A DNA stretch of 64,000 bases from Jiangella asiatica (lineage in GTDB: Bacteria > Actinomycetota > Actinomycetes > Jiangellales > Jiangellaceae): contig NZ_SMKZ01000030.1 of assembly GCF_004349065.1 (NCBI RefSeq), forward strand, positions 1 to 64,000, given 5' to 3'. Shown here piece after piece: positions 42,225 through 50,767 of this stretch. Both the position numbers and the translations under genes were made by a program. The first letter of the stretch is position 1, and each line of letters starts with the position of its first letter. The notes beneath the pieces were generated by a model, which made no database searches, was not told the DNA's origin, and was given only the letters and a program-made list of their open reading frames with translations.

Positions 42225-42725
42225 GTGCCTGCCCTCGTCGCACTGCGCCTCGGCTTCTCGGCGCTGTGGATCGTCGCTTTCGCCTACGCGATCACGGAGA
42301 CCTTCGACTTCCCGTCGATCTCCGGCATGTACCCGCGGGTCGCGGCCGCCCTCGGGCTGATCCTTGCCGCCGTGACGTTCGCCGTGGACCTGTGGAAGTG
42401 GCGCCGCGGTCGCGACGTCCTGGGCTCGGAGGTGAGCATCTCCGCCAGCGCGGCGCTGGCCGCTGAGGACGAACACGGTGTGCGCCGAGCCTTCCTGCGC
42501 GCCGCCCGGTACGCCCTCTGGCTCGTCGCGCTCATGGCCAGCTTCTGGCTCGTGGGCGTCGTCGCGGGCGCGGGCCTGTTCGTCCTCGCCTTCCTCCTCG
42601 TCGAGAGCAAGGCGCACTGGATCCTTCTCGTCGCCGGACCGCTCGCGACCATGGGTCTGCTCATGCTGCTGGCGAACTCGATGAACCTGTTCTGGCCGGA
42701 GTCACTCATCACGCTCGTCCCGTGA
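42225..42725 (+). CDS. tctB: TctB-like small permease subunit of the tripartite tricarboxylate transporter
   Basis: A 166-residue protein with four hydrophobic segments (about residues 5-22, 34-50, 88-118 and 127-150). This matches the poorly conserved TctB family in size and layout. FPSISGMYPRVAAALGLILA is a typical TctB first-loop motif. It completes TctC and TctA, which are encoded on the other strand 3-6 kb away. GTG start after AAGAGGTGA. It is the only gene on its transcript, driven from operator G. Confidence 0.82.
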   Translation: MPALVALRLGFSALWIVAFAYAITETFDFPSISGMYPRVAAALGLILAAVTFAVDLWKWRRGRDVLGSEVSISASAALAAEDEHGVRRAFLRAARYALWLVALMASFWLVGVVAGAGLFVLAFLLVESKAHWILLVAGPLATMGLLMLLANSMNLFWPESLITLVP

Positions 42726-42908
42726 AAGGCCGAACCGCGCGTTTCGGCACGAGTTCCACCGCCGGTCTCTCCGAATGCGTCGCCGACGGCGTCACTGGCC
42801 GGCTTGGCGCCGACGCCGCTCCCGTCCGCGACCGACGGCGACGCCGCAGCCGCGGGCGGCACCGCGCGACCGGACCCGAAGCCGGACGCTGGTGCACGGC
42901 GGCCCGGC

Positions 42909-43568
42909 TCAGGTGCCGCTGAGCCGCGGCTTGTGCTCCAGCCCGGACAGGCCGTTCCACGCCAGGTTGACCAGGTGCGCCGCCACGTCGGCCTTCTTCG
43001 GCGAGCGCACCTCCAGCCACCACTGGCCGGTCAGTGCGACCATGCCGACCAGCATCTGCGCGTACATGGGCGCGTGCTTGGTGGCGAAGCCGCGGGCCTT
43101 GAACTCCGCGGCCAGGATGTACTCGACCTGGCTGGCGGCGTCGGAGATCAGGCTGGCGAAGCCGCCGGTGGAGTGCGCCACCGGCGAGTCGCGCACCAGG
43201 ATGCGGAACCCGTCGGTGGACATCTCGATGTAGTCGAGCAGCGCCAGCGCGGCCCGCTCCAGGACCACCCGGGGATGGGTTGCCGAGCCCAACGCCGTGG
43301 TGATGCGGTCGAGCAGCCCTTCCATCTCGCGGTCGACGACGACGGCGTAGAGGCCCTCCTTGCCGCCGAAGTGCTCGTAGACCACCGGTTTCGAGACGCC
43401 GGCGCGGGCTGAGATCTCCTCGATGGACGTGCCGTCGAACCCCCGCTCGGCGAAGAGCGCGCGCCCCACGTCGAGCAGCTGTTCGCGGCGCTGCTTGCCG
43501 GTCATGCGGACCCGGCTGGGAGTGGCACGCGGCCGGGCCGCGACATCGTCGGTCACGTGCCTCATCAT
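42909..43568 (-). CDS. TetR-family transcriptional regulator
   Basis: A 219-residue regulator. The N-terminal helix-turn-helix is complete (QLLDVGRALFAERGFDGTSIEEISARAGVSKPVVYEHFGGKEGLYAVV). The C-terminal ligand domain is helical, with TQWWLEVRS-type aromatic residues near the end. It follows the delta-9 desaturase by 21 bases in the same direction, so the two form an operon. The tandem palindromes upstream of the desaturase are its likely operators. By analogy with desaturase-linked TetR proteins it may sense acyl-CoA. The 183 bases between its end and tctB contain no gene that I can support. Confidence 0.88.
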   Translation of the reverse strand: MMRHVTDDVAARPRATPSRVRMTGKQRREQLLDVGRALFAERGFDGTSIEEISARAGVSKPVVYEHFGGKEGLYAVVVDREMEGLLDRITTALGSATHPRVVLERAALALLDYIEMSTDGFRILVRDSPVAHSTGGFASLISDAASQVEYILAAEFKARGFATKHAPMYAQMLVGMVALTGQWWLEVRSPKKADVAAHLVNLAWNGLSGLEHKPRLSGT

Positions 43569-43589
43569 GCCCCGTCGTCCGACAACGCG

Positions 43590-44588
43590 TCAGGGGGCGA
43601 TGAGCGTGGACTCGCCGCCGTAGTCGTCGACGCGCTTGGACTCGATGCGCTCCGGGCTCGGCCAGCGGACGTCCCACACCCAGCCGAGCTTCTCCAGCGC
43701 CCAGATGATGCGCGCGCTGGAGTCGATCTGACCCTTGAGCACGCCGTGCCGGGCGCAGGTGGGGTCGGCGTGGTGGAGGTTGTGCCAGGACTCACCCATG
43801 GACAGGAAGGCCAGCCACCACACGTTGCCGGACTTGTCGCGGCTCTCGAACGGGCGCTCGCCGATGGCGTGGCAGATCGAGTTGATGGACCACGTGACGT
43901 GGTGCAGCAGGCCGACCCGGACGAGCGTCGCCCAGAAGAACGCGGTCAGCGCGCCGTGCCAGGACCACGTCGCCAGCCCGCCGATGATGGGCGGCAGCAG
44001 CAGCGACAGCGCCACCCACAGCGGGAACAGCTTGCTGATGCGGCGGATGTCGTTGTCCTTGATGAGGTCCGGCGCGAACTTTCGCTGGTCGGTCTGCTCC
44101 ACGTCGAACAACCAGCCCATGTGGGCGAAGAACATGCCCTTGATGAGGGCGGGCACGGACTCGCCGTAACGCCACGGCGAGTGCGGGTCGCCCTCCTTGT
44201 CCGCGAACTTGTGGTGCCGGCGGTGGTCGGCCACCCAGCGGATGACCGGGCCCTCGACCGCCATGCTGCCCGCGATCGCCAGGGCGTTCTTCACGCCGCG
44301 GTTGGCCTTGAACGACCGGTGGGTGAAGTGCCGGTGGAACCCAACGGTGACGCCGTGCCCGCTGATCGCGTAGAAGACCACGGCCAACACGACGTCCAGC
44401 CAGCCCAGGTAGCCGCCCATCCACGCGACCGGGATCGCGGCGACCAGCGCCACGAACGGCACGGCGATGAAGACGCCGATGGTGATGCGTTCGCCCATCG
44501 TCTGGGTGTCGCCGGACAACGTGCCGAGCGGGAGATCGGCCTGCGCGGGCGTGGACTGTGGGCCTTTCGCCGTGTCCGTGGAAGCCAT
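43590..44588 (-). CDS. Stearoyl-CoA delta-9 desaturase (DesC-like)
   Basis: A 332-residue di-iron membrane desaturase. The three His boxes of acyl-CoA delta-9 enzymes are present: HRHFTHRSF near residue 84, HRRHH near 121 and HNLHH near 265. Four transmembrane segments lie in two pairs. It makes oleoyl-type chains from stearoyl-CoA, tuning membrane fluidity. Co-transcribed with the downstream TetR gene, which probably regulates it. It is distinct from the DesA3-type enzyme at 2822-3853. Confidence 0.92.
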   Translation of the reverse strand: MASTDTAKGPQSTPAQADLPLGTLSGDTQTMGERITIGVFIAVPFVALVAAIPVAWMGGYLGWLDVVLAVVFYAISGHGVTVGFHRHFTHRSFKANRGVKNALAIAGSMAVEGPVIRWVADHRRHHKFADKEGDPHSPWRYGESVPALIKGMFFAHMGWLFDVEQTDQRKFAPDLIKDNDIRRISKLFPLWVALSLLLPPIIGGLATWSWHGALTAFFWATLVRVGLLHHVTWSINSICHAIGERPFESRDKSGNVWWLAFLSMGESWHNLHHADPTCARHGVLKGQIDSSARIIWALEKLGWVWDVRWPSPERIESKRVDDYGGESTLIAP

Positions 44589-44617
44589 GGAGTCTCCGTA
44601 GATTAGGGGTGCCTTCC

Positions 44618-44648
44618 TTACGGAACCGTAACCTACGATCCCGTAGGT
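44618..44648. promoter_or_regulatory. Tandem inverted-repeat operators upstream of the delta-9 desaturase
   Basis: Two adjacent palindromes: TTACGGAACCGTAA (44618-44631, six-base arms) and ACCTACG-ATCC-CGTAGGT (44631-44648, seven-base arms). They share base 44631. They lie 30-60 bases before the desaturase ATG, where a TetR repressor would block transcription. Confidence 0.62.
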
Positions 44649-44702
44649 CGTATAGTCCGGATCTCCCCTTCTGTACCCACTCTGGGGTGGACCGATGCGG
44701 GT

Positions 44703-44795
44703 CTACATCACGAGGATTGTGTGTGCTCCACCATGCTTGCAAGCCTGGTGAGGCGCGAGAACGCCTGGTGATGTCGCGGATCGTTGATGATCATT
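44703..44795. repeat. Hairpin-rich intergenic repeat, copy 1
   Basis: It shares the core CACCATGCTTGC (44729-44740) followed by (A)AGCCTGGTGAGGCGCG with copies 2 and 3, and ends in GATGATCATT. Its left end CTACATCACGAGG matches the complement of the right end of copy 3 (CCTCGTGACGTAG). It lies between the desaturase promoter and tRNA-Gln. It is the most diverged copy. Confidence 0.6.
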
Positions 44796-44923
44796 GGGGC
44801 AAGCGGTCCGGCCCTGCACCCCCGGGGGCGACTGGACGGGTTCGAGGGTCGACGCGGGAGGGTGGCCGGTGCGGGAGGCGGTGGTTGTCGAGCGCCGCAT
44901 GAGAGAATGAGGATCGCCTACGG

Positions 44924-44994
44924 TCCCGGGTGGTGTAATGGCAGCACAGCTGGTTTTGGTCCAGTTAGTAGGGGTTCGAGTCCTCTCCCGGGAG
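44924..44994 (+). tRNA. tRNA-Gln (anticodon TTG)
   Basis: A 71-base cloverleaf. The acceptor arms TCCCGGG and CCCGGGA pair fully. The anticodon stem CTGG/CCAG encloses loop TTTTGGT with anticodon TTG. The T arm is GGGGTTCGAGTCCTC. No CCA is encoded. The 335-base stretch before it (44589-44923) holds the TetR operators and repeat copy 1 and no gene. Confidence 0.93.
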
Positions 44995-45077
44995 CTTTTC
45001 GGCGGAGTTCTCGTCGGGCTGGCTGGGGAGGTATCGTCGTGCCCGGTCCCGCCACCGAAGCCGAGGAGCACGAACGC

Positions 45078-46532
45078 GTGACTACGCGCCCGGCAGCCGT
45101 CGTTGTCCTCGCCGCCGGCGAGGGCACCCGGATGAAGTCGTCCACCCCCAAGGTCTTGCACGAAGTCGCCGGCCGCACCCTCGTGGGACACGCCGTCGCC
45201 GCGGCCCAGGAGCTGAAGCCCGACCATCTCAGCGTGGTCATCGGGCACGGCCGCGACCAGGTCGCGGCCCACCTGGAGCAGGTGGCGCCGGGCGTCACCA
45301 CCGCGGTGCAGGAGCAGCAGCTCGGTACCGGGCACGCGGTCATGGTCGCGCTGGAGGGGATGCCCGAGCTCGACGGCGTCGTCGTGGTCACGTACGGCGA
45401 CGTGCCGCTGCTCACCGGCGACACGCTGAACGAGCTGGTCGGCACCCACGTCGTCGACGGCAACGCGGTCACGGTGCTGACGGCGCAGGTGGCCGACCCG
45501 ACGGGGTACGGGCGCATCGTGCGTGACGACGGCGGCGGCGTGCGCGCCATCGTCGAGCACAAGGATGCCGACGACGCCACCAGGGCCGTCAACGAGATCA
45601 ACTCCGGCATCTACGCCTTCGACGCCGACGTGCTGCGCGCCGGGCTGTCGCGTATCACCAGCGACAACGCCCAGGGCGAGCTGTACCTGACCGACGTGCT
45701 CGGGCTCGCCCGCGCCGACGGCTTGCGGGTCGGCGCCGTCGTCACCGCCGACGCCTGGCAGACCGAGGGGGTCAACGACCGCGTCCAGCTGGCGGCCATG
45801 AACCGGGAACTGAACCGGCGCATCACAGAGCGCTGGATGCGTGAGGGCGTCACCATGATCGACCCTGCCAGCACGTGGATCGACGTCACCGTCACGCTGG
45901 CCCGCGACGTCGTCCTGCGCCCGGGGGTCCAGTTGCTCGGCGCCACCGAGGTGGGCACGGGCGCCGAGGTCGGCCCCGACTCGACGCTGAACGACACCGT
46001 CGTCGGCGCGGGGGCCAGCGTCGTTCGCACGCATGCCACCGGCGCGCGCATCGGCGACGAGGCCACCGTCGGGCCGTTCACCTATCTGCGTCCAGGTGCG
46101 GTGCTGGAGGCCAAGTCCAAGGCCGGTGCGTACGTCGAGATCAAGAAGTCGACGGTGGGCCCCGGTGCCAAGGTGCCGCACCTGACCTACGTCGGCGACG
46201 CCACCATCGGCGAGGGCGCCAACATCGGTGCCGGCACGATCTTCGCCAACTACGACGGGGTGGCCAAGCACCACACCGTCGTCGGGCGGCACAGCTTCGT
46301 CGGCAGCGATTCGGTGCTGGTGGCGCCGGTCGAGCTGGCCGACGGCAGCTATGTCGCCGCCGGATCCACGGTCGTCACGGGGACGGAGCCGGGCGAGCTC
46401 GCGGTCGCGCGGGCCCGGCAACGCAACATCGACGGCTGGGTGGAGCGCAAGCGGTCGGGTACGGCGACCGACGAGGCGGCACGACAGGCGAAGGAACGAC
46501 AAGCCGAGCAGGCTGAGGGGGAACACGCGTGA
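45078..46532 (+). CDS. glmU: Bifunctional UDP-GlcNAc pyrophosphorylase / glucosamine-1-phosphate acetyltransferase
   Basis: A 484-residue GlmU that makes UDP-GlcNAc for peptidoglycan in the cytoplasm. The N-terminal nucleotidyltransferase motif is LAAGEGTRMKSSTPKVLHEVAG, with LGTGHAVM and TYGDVPLL later. The C-terminal half is a left-handed beta-helix of hexapeptide repeats from about residue 260. GPFTYLRPGAVLEAKSKAGAYVEIKKS and ANYDGVAKHHT belong to the acetyltransferase site. I chose GTG 45078, giving VTTRPAAVVVLAAG; an upstream GTG at 45039 has a strong GGGGAGG and would add 13 residues. It overlaps prs by four bases. Confidence 0.95.
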   Translation: MTTRPAAVVVLAAGEGTRMKSSTPKVLHEVAGRTLVGHAVAAAQELKPDHLSVVIGHGRDQVAAHLEQVAPGVTTAVQEQQLGTGHAVMVALEGMPELDGVVVVTYGDVPLLTGDTLNELVGTHVVDGNAVTVLTAQVADPTGYGRIVRDDGGGVRAIVEHKDADDATRAVNEINSGIYAFDADVLRAGLSRITSDNAQGELYLTDVLGLARADGLRVGAVVTADAWQTEGVNDRVQLAAMNRELNRRITERWMREGVTMIDPASTWIDVTVTLARDVVLRPGVQLLGATEVGTGAEVGPDSTLNDTVVGAGASVVRTHATGARIGDEATVGPFTYLRPGAVLEAKSKAGAYVEIKKSTVGPGAKVPHLTYVGDATIGEGANIGAGTIFANYDGVAKHHTVVGRHSFVGSDSVLVAPVELADGSYVAAGSTVVTGTEPGELAVARARQRNIDGWVERKRSGTATDEAARQAKERQAEQAEGEHA

Positions 46533-47509
46533 CGGGTATCCGGGCCACGGGCACGAAGACGCTGATGCTGTTCGGGGGACGGGCACATCCCGAACTGAAC
46601 GCCGAGGTCGCCGACTGCCTCGGCGTGAGCCTGGTGCCGAGCAAGACGTTCAACTTCGCCAACGGCGAGATCTACGTCCGGTTCGAGGAGAGCGTGCGCG
46701 GCAGTGACGCGTTCGTCATCCAGAGCCACACCGCGCCCATCAACGAGTGGATCATGGAGCAGCTCATCATGGTCGACGCGTTGAAGCGCGCGTCGGCCAA
46801 GCAGATCACCGTGGTGATGCCGTTCTACGGCTACGCGCGGCAGGACAAGAAGCACCGCGGCCGCGAGCCGATCTCGGCCCGGCTGATCGCCGACATGTTC
46901 AAGACCGCCGGCGCCGACCGGTTGATGGCCGTCGACCTGCACACCGCGCAGATCCAGGGCTTCTTCGACGGCCCGGTCGACCACCTGTGGGCGCTGCCCA
47001 TCCTGGCCAACCACGTGGCGGAGCATTACGACCCCACGAACATGACGGTCGTGTCGCCCGACGCCGGCCGGGTGCGGGTGGCCGACGTGTGGGCAGACCG
47101 GCTCGGCACGCCGCTGGCCATCATCCACAAGCGCCGCAACCCCGATGTCGCCAACGAGGTGAAGGTGCACGAGGTCGTCGGTGACGTCGAGGGCCGCACC
47201 TGCCTGCTGGTCGACGACATGATCGACACCGCCGGCACCATCACCCAGGCGGCCGAGGCCCTGATGGATGCCGGTGCCGACAACGTCCTCGTGGCCGCCA
47301 CCCACGCCGTGCTCTCCGGCCCGGCGGTCGACCGGCTGAAGAACTCGGCCGGCATCAAGGAGGTCATCGTCACCAACACGCTGCCGATCGCCGAGGACCG
47401 CCGCTTCGACAAGCTGACGGTGCTCTCGATCGCGCCGCTGGTGGCGCGTGCCATCCACGAGGTCTTCGAAGAGGGCTCGGTCACCAGCCTCTTCAACGGC
47501 AACGCCTGA
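46529..47509 (+). CDS. prs: Ribose-phosphate pyrophosphokinase (PRPP synthetase)
   Basis: A 326-residue class I PRPP synthetase. It transfers pyrophosphate from ATP to ribose-5-phosphate for nucleotide, His and Trp synthesis. Key segments: NFANGEIYVRFEESVRG, FYGYARQDKKHRGREPISA (ATP site), VDLHTAQIQGFF and the PRPP-binding LVDDMIDTAGTI. The GTG start lies in the overlap with glmU (GTGA), as in many actinobacteria. The 278 bases after it carry no gene that I can support and include the presumed promoter for the L25 gene. Confidence 0.96.
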   Translation: MTGIRATGTKTLMLFGGRAHPELNAEVADCLGVSLVPSKTFNFANGEIYVRFEESVRGSDAFVIQSHTAPINEWIMEQLIMVDALKRASAKQITVVMPFYGYARQDKKHRGREPISARLIADMFKTAGADRLMAVDLHTAQIQGFFDGPVDHLWALPILANHVAEHYDPTNMTVVSPDAGRVRVADVWADRLGTPLAIIHKRRNPDVANEVKVHEVVGDVEGRTCLLVDDMIDTAGTITQAAEALMDAGADNVLVAATHAVLSGPAVDRLKNSAGIKEVIVTNTLPIAEDRRFDKLTVLSIAPLVARAIHEVFEEGSVTSLFNGNA

Positions 47510-47787
47510 AGGGCGGTTCCGGTGATGCCGGCCCCGCCCGCGGCTCGTTCCTCGCCGATGCCCGACCGAACCCTGGCCGGCATCGCCGGACCCGCCCGTC
47601 CCGTTGCCGTGAGGTTCAGGGCCGGTTTCACATCGGGGCTGCTCGGGGGCTAAACTTCGAGGGTTGCCTCGGCGAGGGTGCTGTCCATCCGGCGGCACCG
47701 TGATCGACGCGGTGCGCAGTCGGTGCGCGCCCTTGCCCGAGCCCGACGTGCCGCTGACCGCCCACCGCCTTCCGAGGAGTTCTCACC

Positions 47788-48441
47788 GTGTCCGACGTCA
47801 AGATCGCCGCCGAGCTGCGTACCGAGTTCGGCAAGGGCGCCGCGCGCCGACTTCGTCGCGCCGCCAAGGTTCCCGCGGTCCTCTACGGACATGGGACCGA
47901 CCCCGTTCACCTCGCCCTGCCGGGCCACGACACCATGCTGGCCCTCAAAACGGCCAACGTGCTCATCACGCTCGACATCGAGGGCCGCGGCAGCGAACTG
48001 GCGCTGCCCAAGCACGTCCAGCGCGACCCGCTGAAGGGTTTCATCGAGCACGTCGACCTGCTGCTGGTCAAGCGCGGCGAGAAGGTCACCGTCGACGTCG
48101 CCGTGCACGTCACCGGTGAGGCCGCGCCGGGCACCTTGGTCAACCTGGACAACCCCACAATCGCCATCGAGGCCGAGGCCACCCACCTGCCCGAGGGCAT
48201 CGAAGTGTCGGTCGAGGGCCTGGCCGAGGGCACCCAGATCCACGCCAAGGACCTCGCGCTGCCGAGCGGCTCGACCCTGGCCGCCGACGAGGAGCTGCTG
48301 GTGGTCAACGTCACCGCGGCACCGACCGCCGAGCAGCTCGAGGGTGAGGTGGAGGAGGCCGCTGCCGAGGGGGCCGAGGAGGCTCCGGCCGAGGGCGCTG
48401 CCGAGGAGACCACCGAGGAAGCCGCCGGCGACGAGTCGTAG
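47788..48441 (+). CDS. rplY: 50S ribosomal protein L25 / general stress protein Ctc
   Basis: A 217-residue long form of L25 (TL5/Ctc type). The N-terminal 5S-rRNA-binding domain is [34 protein letters not shown] beta-rich C-terminal domain ([20 protein letters not shown]) follows. The tail of about 40 residues is almost all Glu and Ala, which is common in actinobacterial Ctc proteins. It binds 5S rRNA on the large subunit. It lies 26 bases before pth. Confidence 0.94.
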   Translation: MSDVKIAAELRTEFGKGAARRLRRAAKVPAVLYGHGTDPVHLALPGHDTMLALKTANVLITLDIEGRGSELALPKHVQRDPLKGFIEHVDLLLVKRGEKVTVDVAVHVTGEAAPGTLVNLDNPTIAIEAEATHLPEGIEVSVEGLAEGTQIHAKDLALPSGSTLAADEELLVVNVTAAPTAEQLEGEVEEAAAEGAEEAPAEGAAEETTEEAAGDES

Positions 48442-48467
48442 AGTTCACCGGGCCGGGGAGCCTGCCG

Positions 48468-49052
48468 ATGTCCGACGACGCATGGCTGGTGGTCGGCTTG
48501 GGCAACCCCGGCCCGACCTATTCCGGCACGCGCCACAACGTCGGCGCCTTGGTCGTCGACCTGCTGGCGGCGCGTGCCGGCGCGAACTTCAAGTCGCAGC
48601 GCCGGCTGCGCGCCGACGTCGCCGAGACACGCATCGGCGGCATCCCCGGTTCTCGGGCGGTGCTGGCCAAGCCGCACTCCTACATGAACGAGTCCGGTGG
48701 GCCGGTCGGCCAGCTGACCGACTTCTACAAGATCACGCCGGAGCGGCTGCTCGTCGTCCATGACGAGCTCGACCTCCCATTCGGCACGGTGCGGTTGAAG
48801 CGCGGCGGTGGTGACAACGGTCACAACGGGCTGCGCTCGGTGCGTGCCCGCATCGGCACCGGCGACTACTGTCGGCTGCGTTTCGGTATCGGCCGCCCGC
48901 CCGGCCGGATGGACCCGGCGGCCTTTGTCCTCAAGCCGTTCTCCGCTGCTGAGAAGCGCGATCTCGAACTCGAGGTGGATCGGGCGGCGGATGCCGCTGA
49001 GGCGGTCGTCGTCGACGGCCTGGTGTACGCCCAGAATCATTACAACGCATGA
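48468..49052 (+). CDS. pth: Peptidyl-tRNA hydrolase
   Basis: A 194-residue enzyme that frees tRNA from stalled peptidyl-tRNA. [19 protein letters not shown] contains the catalytic His near residue 23. [10 protein letters not shown] and [27 protein letters not shown] hold the other conserved Asn and Asp residues. The length and position after rplY are standard in Gram-positive bacteria. Confidence 0.95.
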   Translation: MSDDAWLVVGLGNPGPTYSGTRHNVGALVVDLLAARAGANFKSQRRLRADVAETRIGGIPGSRAVLAKPHSYMNESGGPVGQLTDFYKITPERLLVVHDELDLPFGTVRLKRGGGDNGHNGLRSVRARIGTGDYCRLRFGIGRPPGRMDPAAFVLKPFSAAEKRDLELEVDRAADAAEAVVVDGLVYAQNHYNA

Positions 49053-49200
49053 ATCGAACGACTCGCGAGACCGAGCCGCGGCTTGTCGGAAATGACCTGA
49101 ACGTTCGGCTGGCCCCATTCGGTCTATTGCGCGTATAGTCCGTCCCAGTTCGTCGGCTTCATGATGAGCCGGTGGGGGGTATCGGAGCCTTGGGGGGGCC

Positions 49201-50736
49201 ATGGCTACGGTCGGTTTGTCGTCGGCTGGGGCGCGCGCACGATCGCGGAGAAGGCCATCGGAATTCGATGGAGACCGCGGTCGTGGTGATCTCGCGCCTA
49301 CGCTCAGTCGACCCTTTCGCTATCGACGCGCCACAGCGGCCGGTGACGCATTCACCGCATTGATTGCGTTCGTCGCCATCTGGTTGCCGGGCGGCCCGGT
49401 TCAGGCGCCATCGCTGGCGCAGACGCTCGCGGTGAGCACCATCGCGGTGGGTTGGCCGTGCGTGTTGACTGTCAAGACCGCACGCGCGGACCGCCTGTTC
49501 GCCGGCGGTGGCCCGTACGGTGACGTGCTGCGGGCGCTAGCGGCGCTGATCGCGGTGGTGGCCATCGTCTGCGCCGTTCTCGACGTCCGGCTGCTCGGTG
49601 GCCCGTTCCTGGCCGTGTCGGCGATCCTGGTCGCCGGCTCGCTGGCGACCCGGGTCTATGTGCGGCGCCGCCTGCGTGAGCTGCGGCAGCGTGGCCGCGC
49701 GACGCGGCGCACGCTGGTCGTCGGCCCGGCGTCCGGCATCGCCGGGGCGGTGGATCGGTACGGCCGTGACGGGGAACACCCGCTGGCGGTCGTCGCGGCG
49801 TGCGTGGAGGACGACGGCACCGCGCCGCCGGCCACCGTGCCCGTCGTCGGCCGGATCGACAAGGGGCTGCCCGGTCATGACGACGCGGTCCGCGACGAGG
49901 CACTCATCAGGTCGGTCCGCGAGTCCGTCCTGCGGGTGCGGGCCCGGGCGGTGTGCGTGACTCCGGGCTCGGAGTTCACCGGCGACCGGCTGCGGGCACT
50001 GAGCTGGACGCTCGGCGATCTCGGCGTCGATCTGGTCACCGACCTCGGGCTGTCCGACGTCGCGCTGCACCGGATGGGCCTGGGCAGCATGGGGTCGGGT
50101 GTGCTGCTGCACGTCCGGCATGCGCGGCCGGCCGGGCTACGGCGGCTGGCGAAGGCGCTCACCGACCGGCTGCTGGCCGCGGTGCTGCTCCTGGTGTTGT
50201 CGCCGCTGATGCTGAGCATCGCCACGGCGGTGCGGCTGTCCGGGCCGGGCCCGGTGGTCTACCGCCAGGTGCGGGTCGGTCAGGACGGGCTGTTCTTCAC
50301 GATGATGAAGTTCCGCACCATGCACCTGGACGCCGACCTGCGCCGGGCTGAGCTGATGGGCGACTGCGACGGCGACGGGCCGATGTTCAAGATGCGGGAC
50401 GACCCGCGCATCACGCGGGTGGGTCGGGTGCTGCGTAGGTACTCCCTGGACGAGCTGCCGCAGTTGGTCAACGTGGTGCGTGGCGAGATGTCGCTGGTCG
50501 GGCCGCGCCCGGCACTGCCGGAGGAGGTGGCGGCCTACGACACGGTCGCCCGCCGCCGGCTGAGAGCGGTGCCCGGTATGACGGGGCTGTGGCAGGTGAG
50601 CGGCCGGTCGAATCTGTCCTGGGGCGAGACCGTCCGGCTGGACCTTCGCTATGTCGACAACTGGTCCTACAGTGAGGATCTGCAACTGCTGGGCCGGACG
50701 GCGGGGGCGGTGGTGCGCAGCACCGGCGCCTATTGA
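49201..50736 (+). CDS. Polyprenyl-phosphate sugar-phosphate transferase (exopolysaccharide initiation)
   Basis: A 511-residue membrane glycosyltransferase. The N-terminal third has about four hydrophobic segments, followed by a nucleotide-binding-like middle (TLVVGPASGIAGAVDRYGRDG). The C-terminal bacterial sugar transferase domain starts at a further membrane helix (DRLLAAVLLLVLSPLM). It shows VYRQVRVGQDGLFFTMMKFRTM, TRVGRVLRRYSLDELPQLVNV and MSLVGPRPALPEEV. It loads a sugar phosphate on undecaprenyl phosphate to start polysaccharide synthesis. ATG follows a run of G. With the next gene it hints at a cell-surface polysaccharide. Confidence 0.88.
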   Translation: MATVGLSSAGARARSRRRPSEFDGDRGRGDLAPTLSRPFRYRRATAAGDAFTALIAFVAIWLPGGPVQAPSLAQTLAVSTIAVGWPCVLTVKTARADRLFAGGGPYGDVLRALAALIAVVAIVCAVLDVRLLGGPFLAVSAILVAGSLATRVYVRRRLRELRQRGRATRRTLVVGPASGIAGAVDRYGRDGEHPLAVVAACVEDDGTAPPATVPVVGRIDKGLPGHDDAVRDEALIRSVRESVLRVRARAVCVTPGSEFTGDRLRALSWTLGDLGVDLVTDLGLSDVALHRMGLGSMGSGVLLHVRHARPAGLRRLAKALTDRLLAAVLLLVLSPLMLSIATAVRLSGPGPVVYRQVRVGQDGLFFTMMKFRTMHLDADLRRAELMGDCDGDGPMFKMRDDPRITRVGRVLRRYSLDELPQLVNVVRGEMSLVGPRPALPEEVAAYDTVARRRLRAVPGMTGLWQVSGRSNLSWGETVRLDLRYVDNWSYSEDLQLLGRTAGAVVRSTGAY

Positions 50737-50767
50737 CCCAGGGAGTACGACCGCCATTGGAGGCGGC

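Noticed and set aside
42726-42908. Short open frame between tctB and the TetR gene.
   Set aside because: No ribosome site and an Arg/Pro-rich translation; it looks like spacer DNA.
49467-49477. GACTGTCAAGA resembles the island operator.
   Set aside because: It lies inside the sugar-transferase gene, breaks the TGT-NN-ACA symmetry and has no promoter context.
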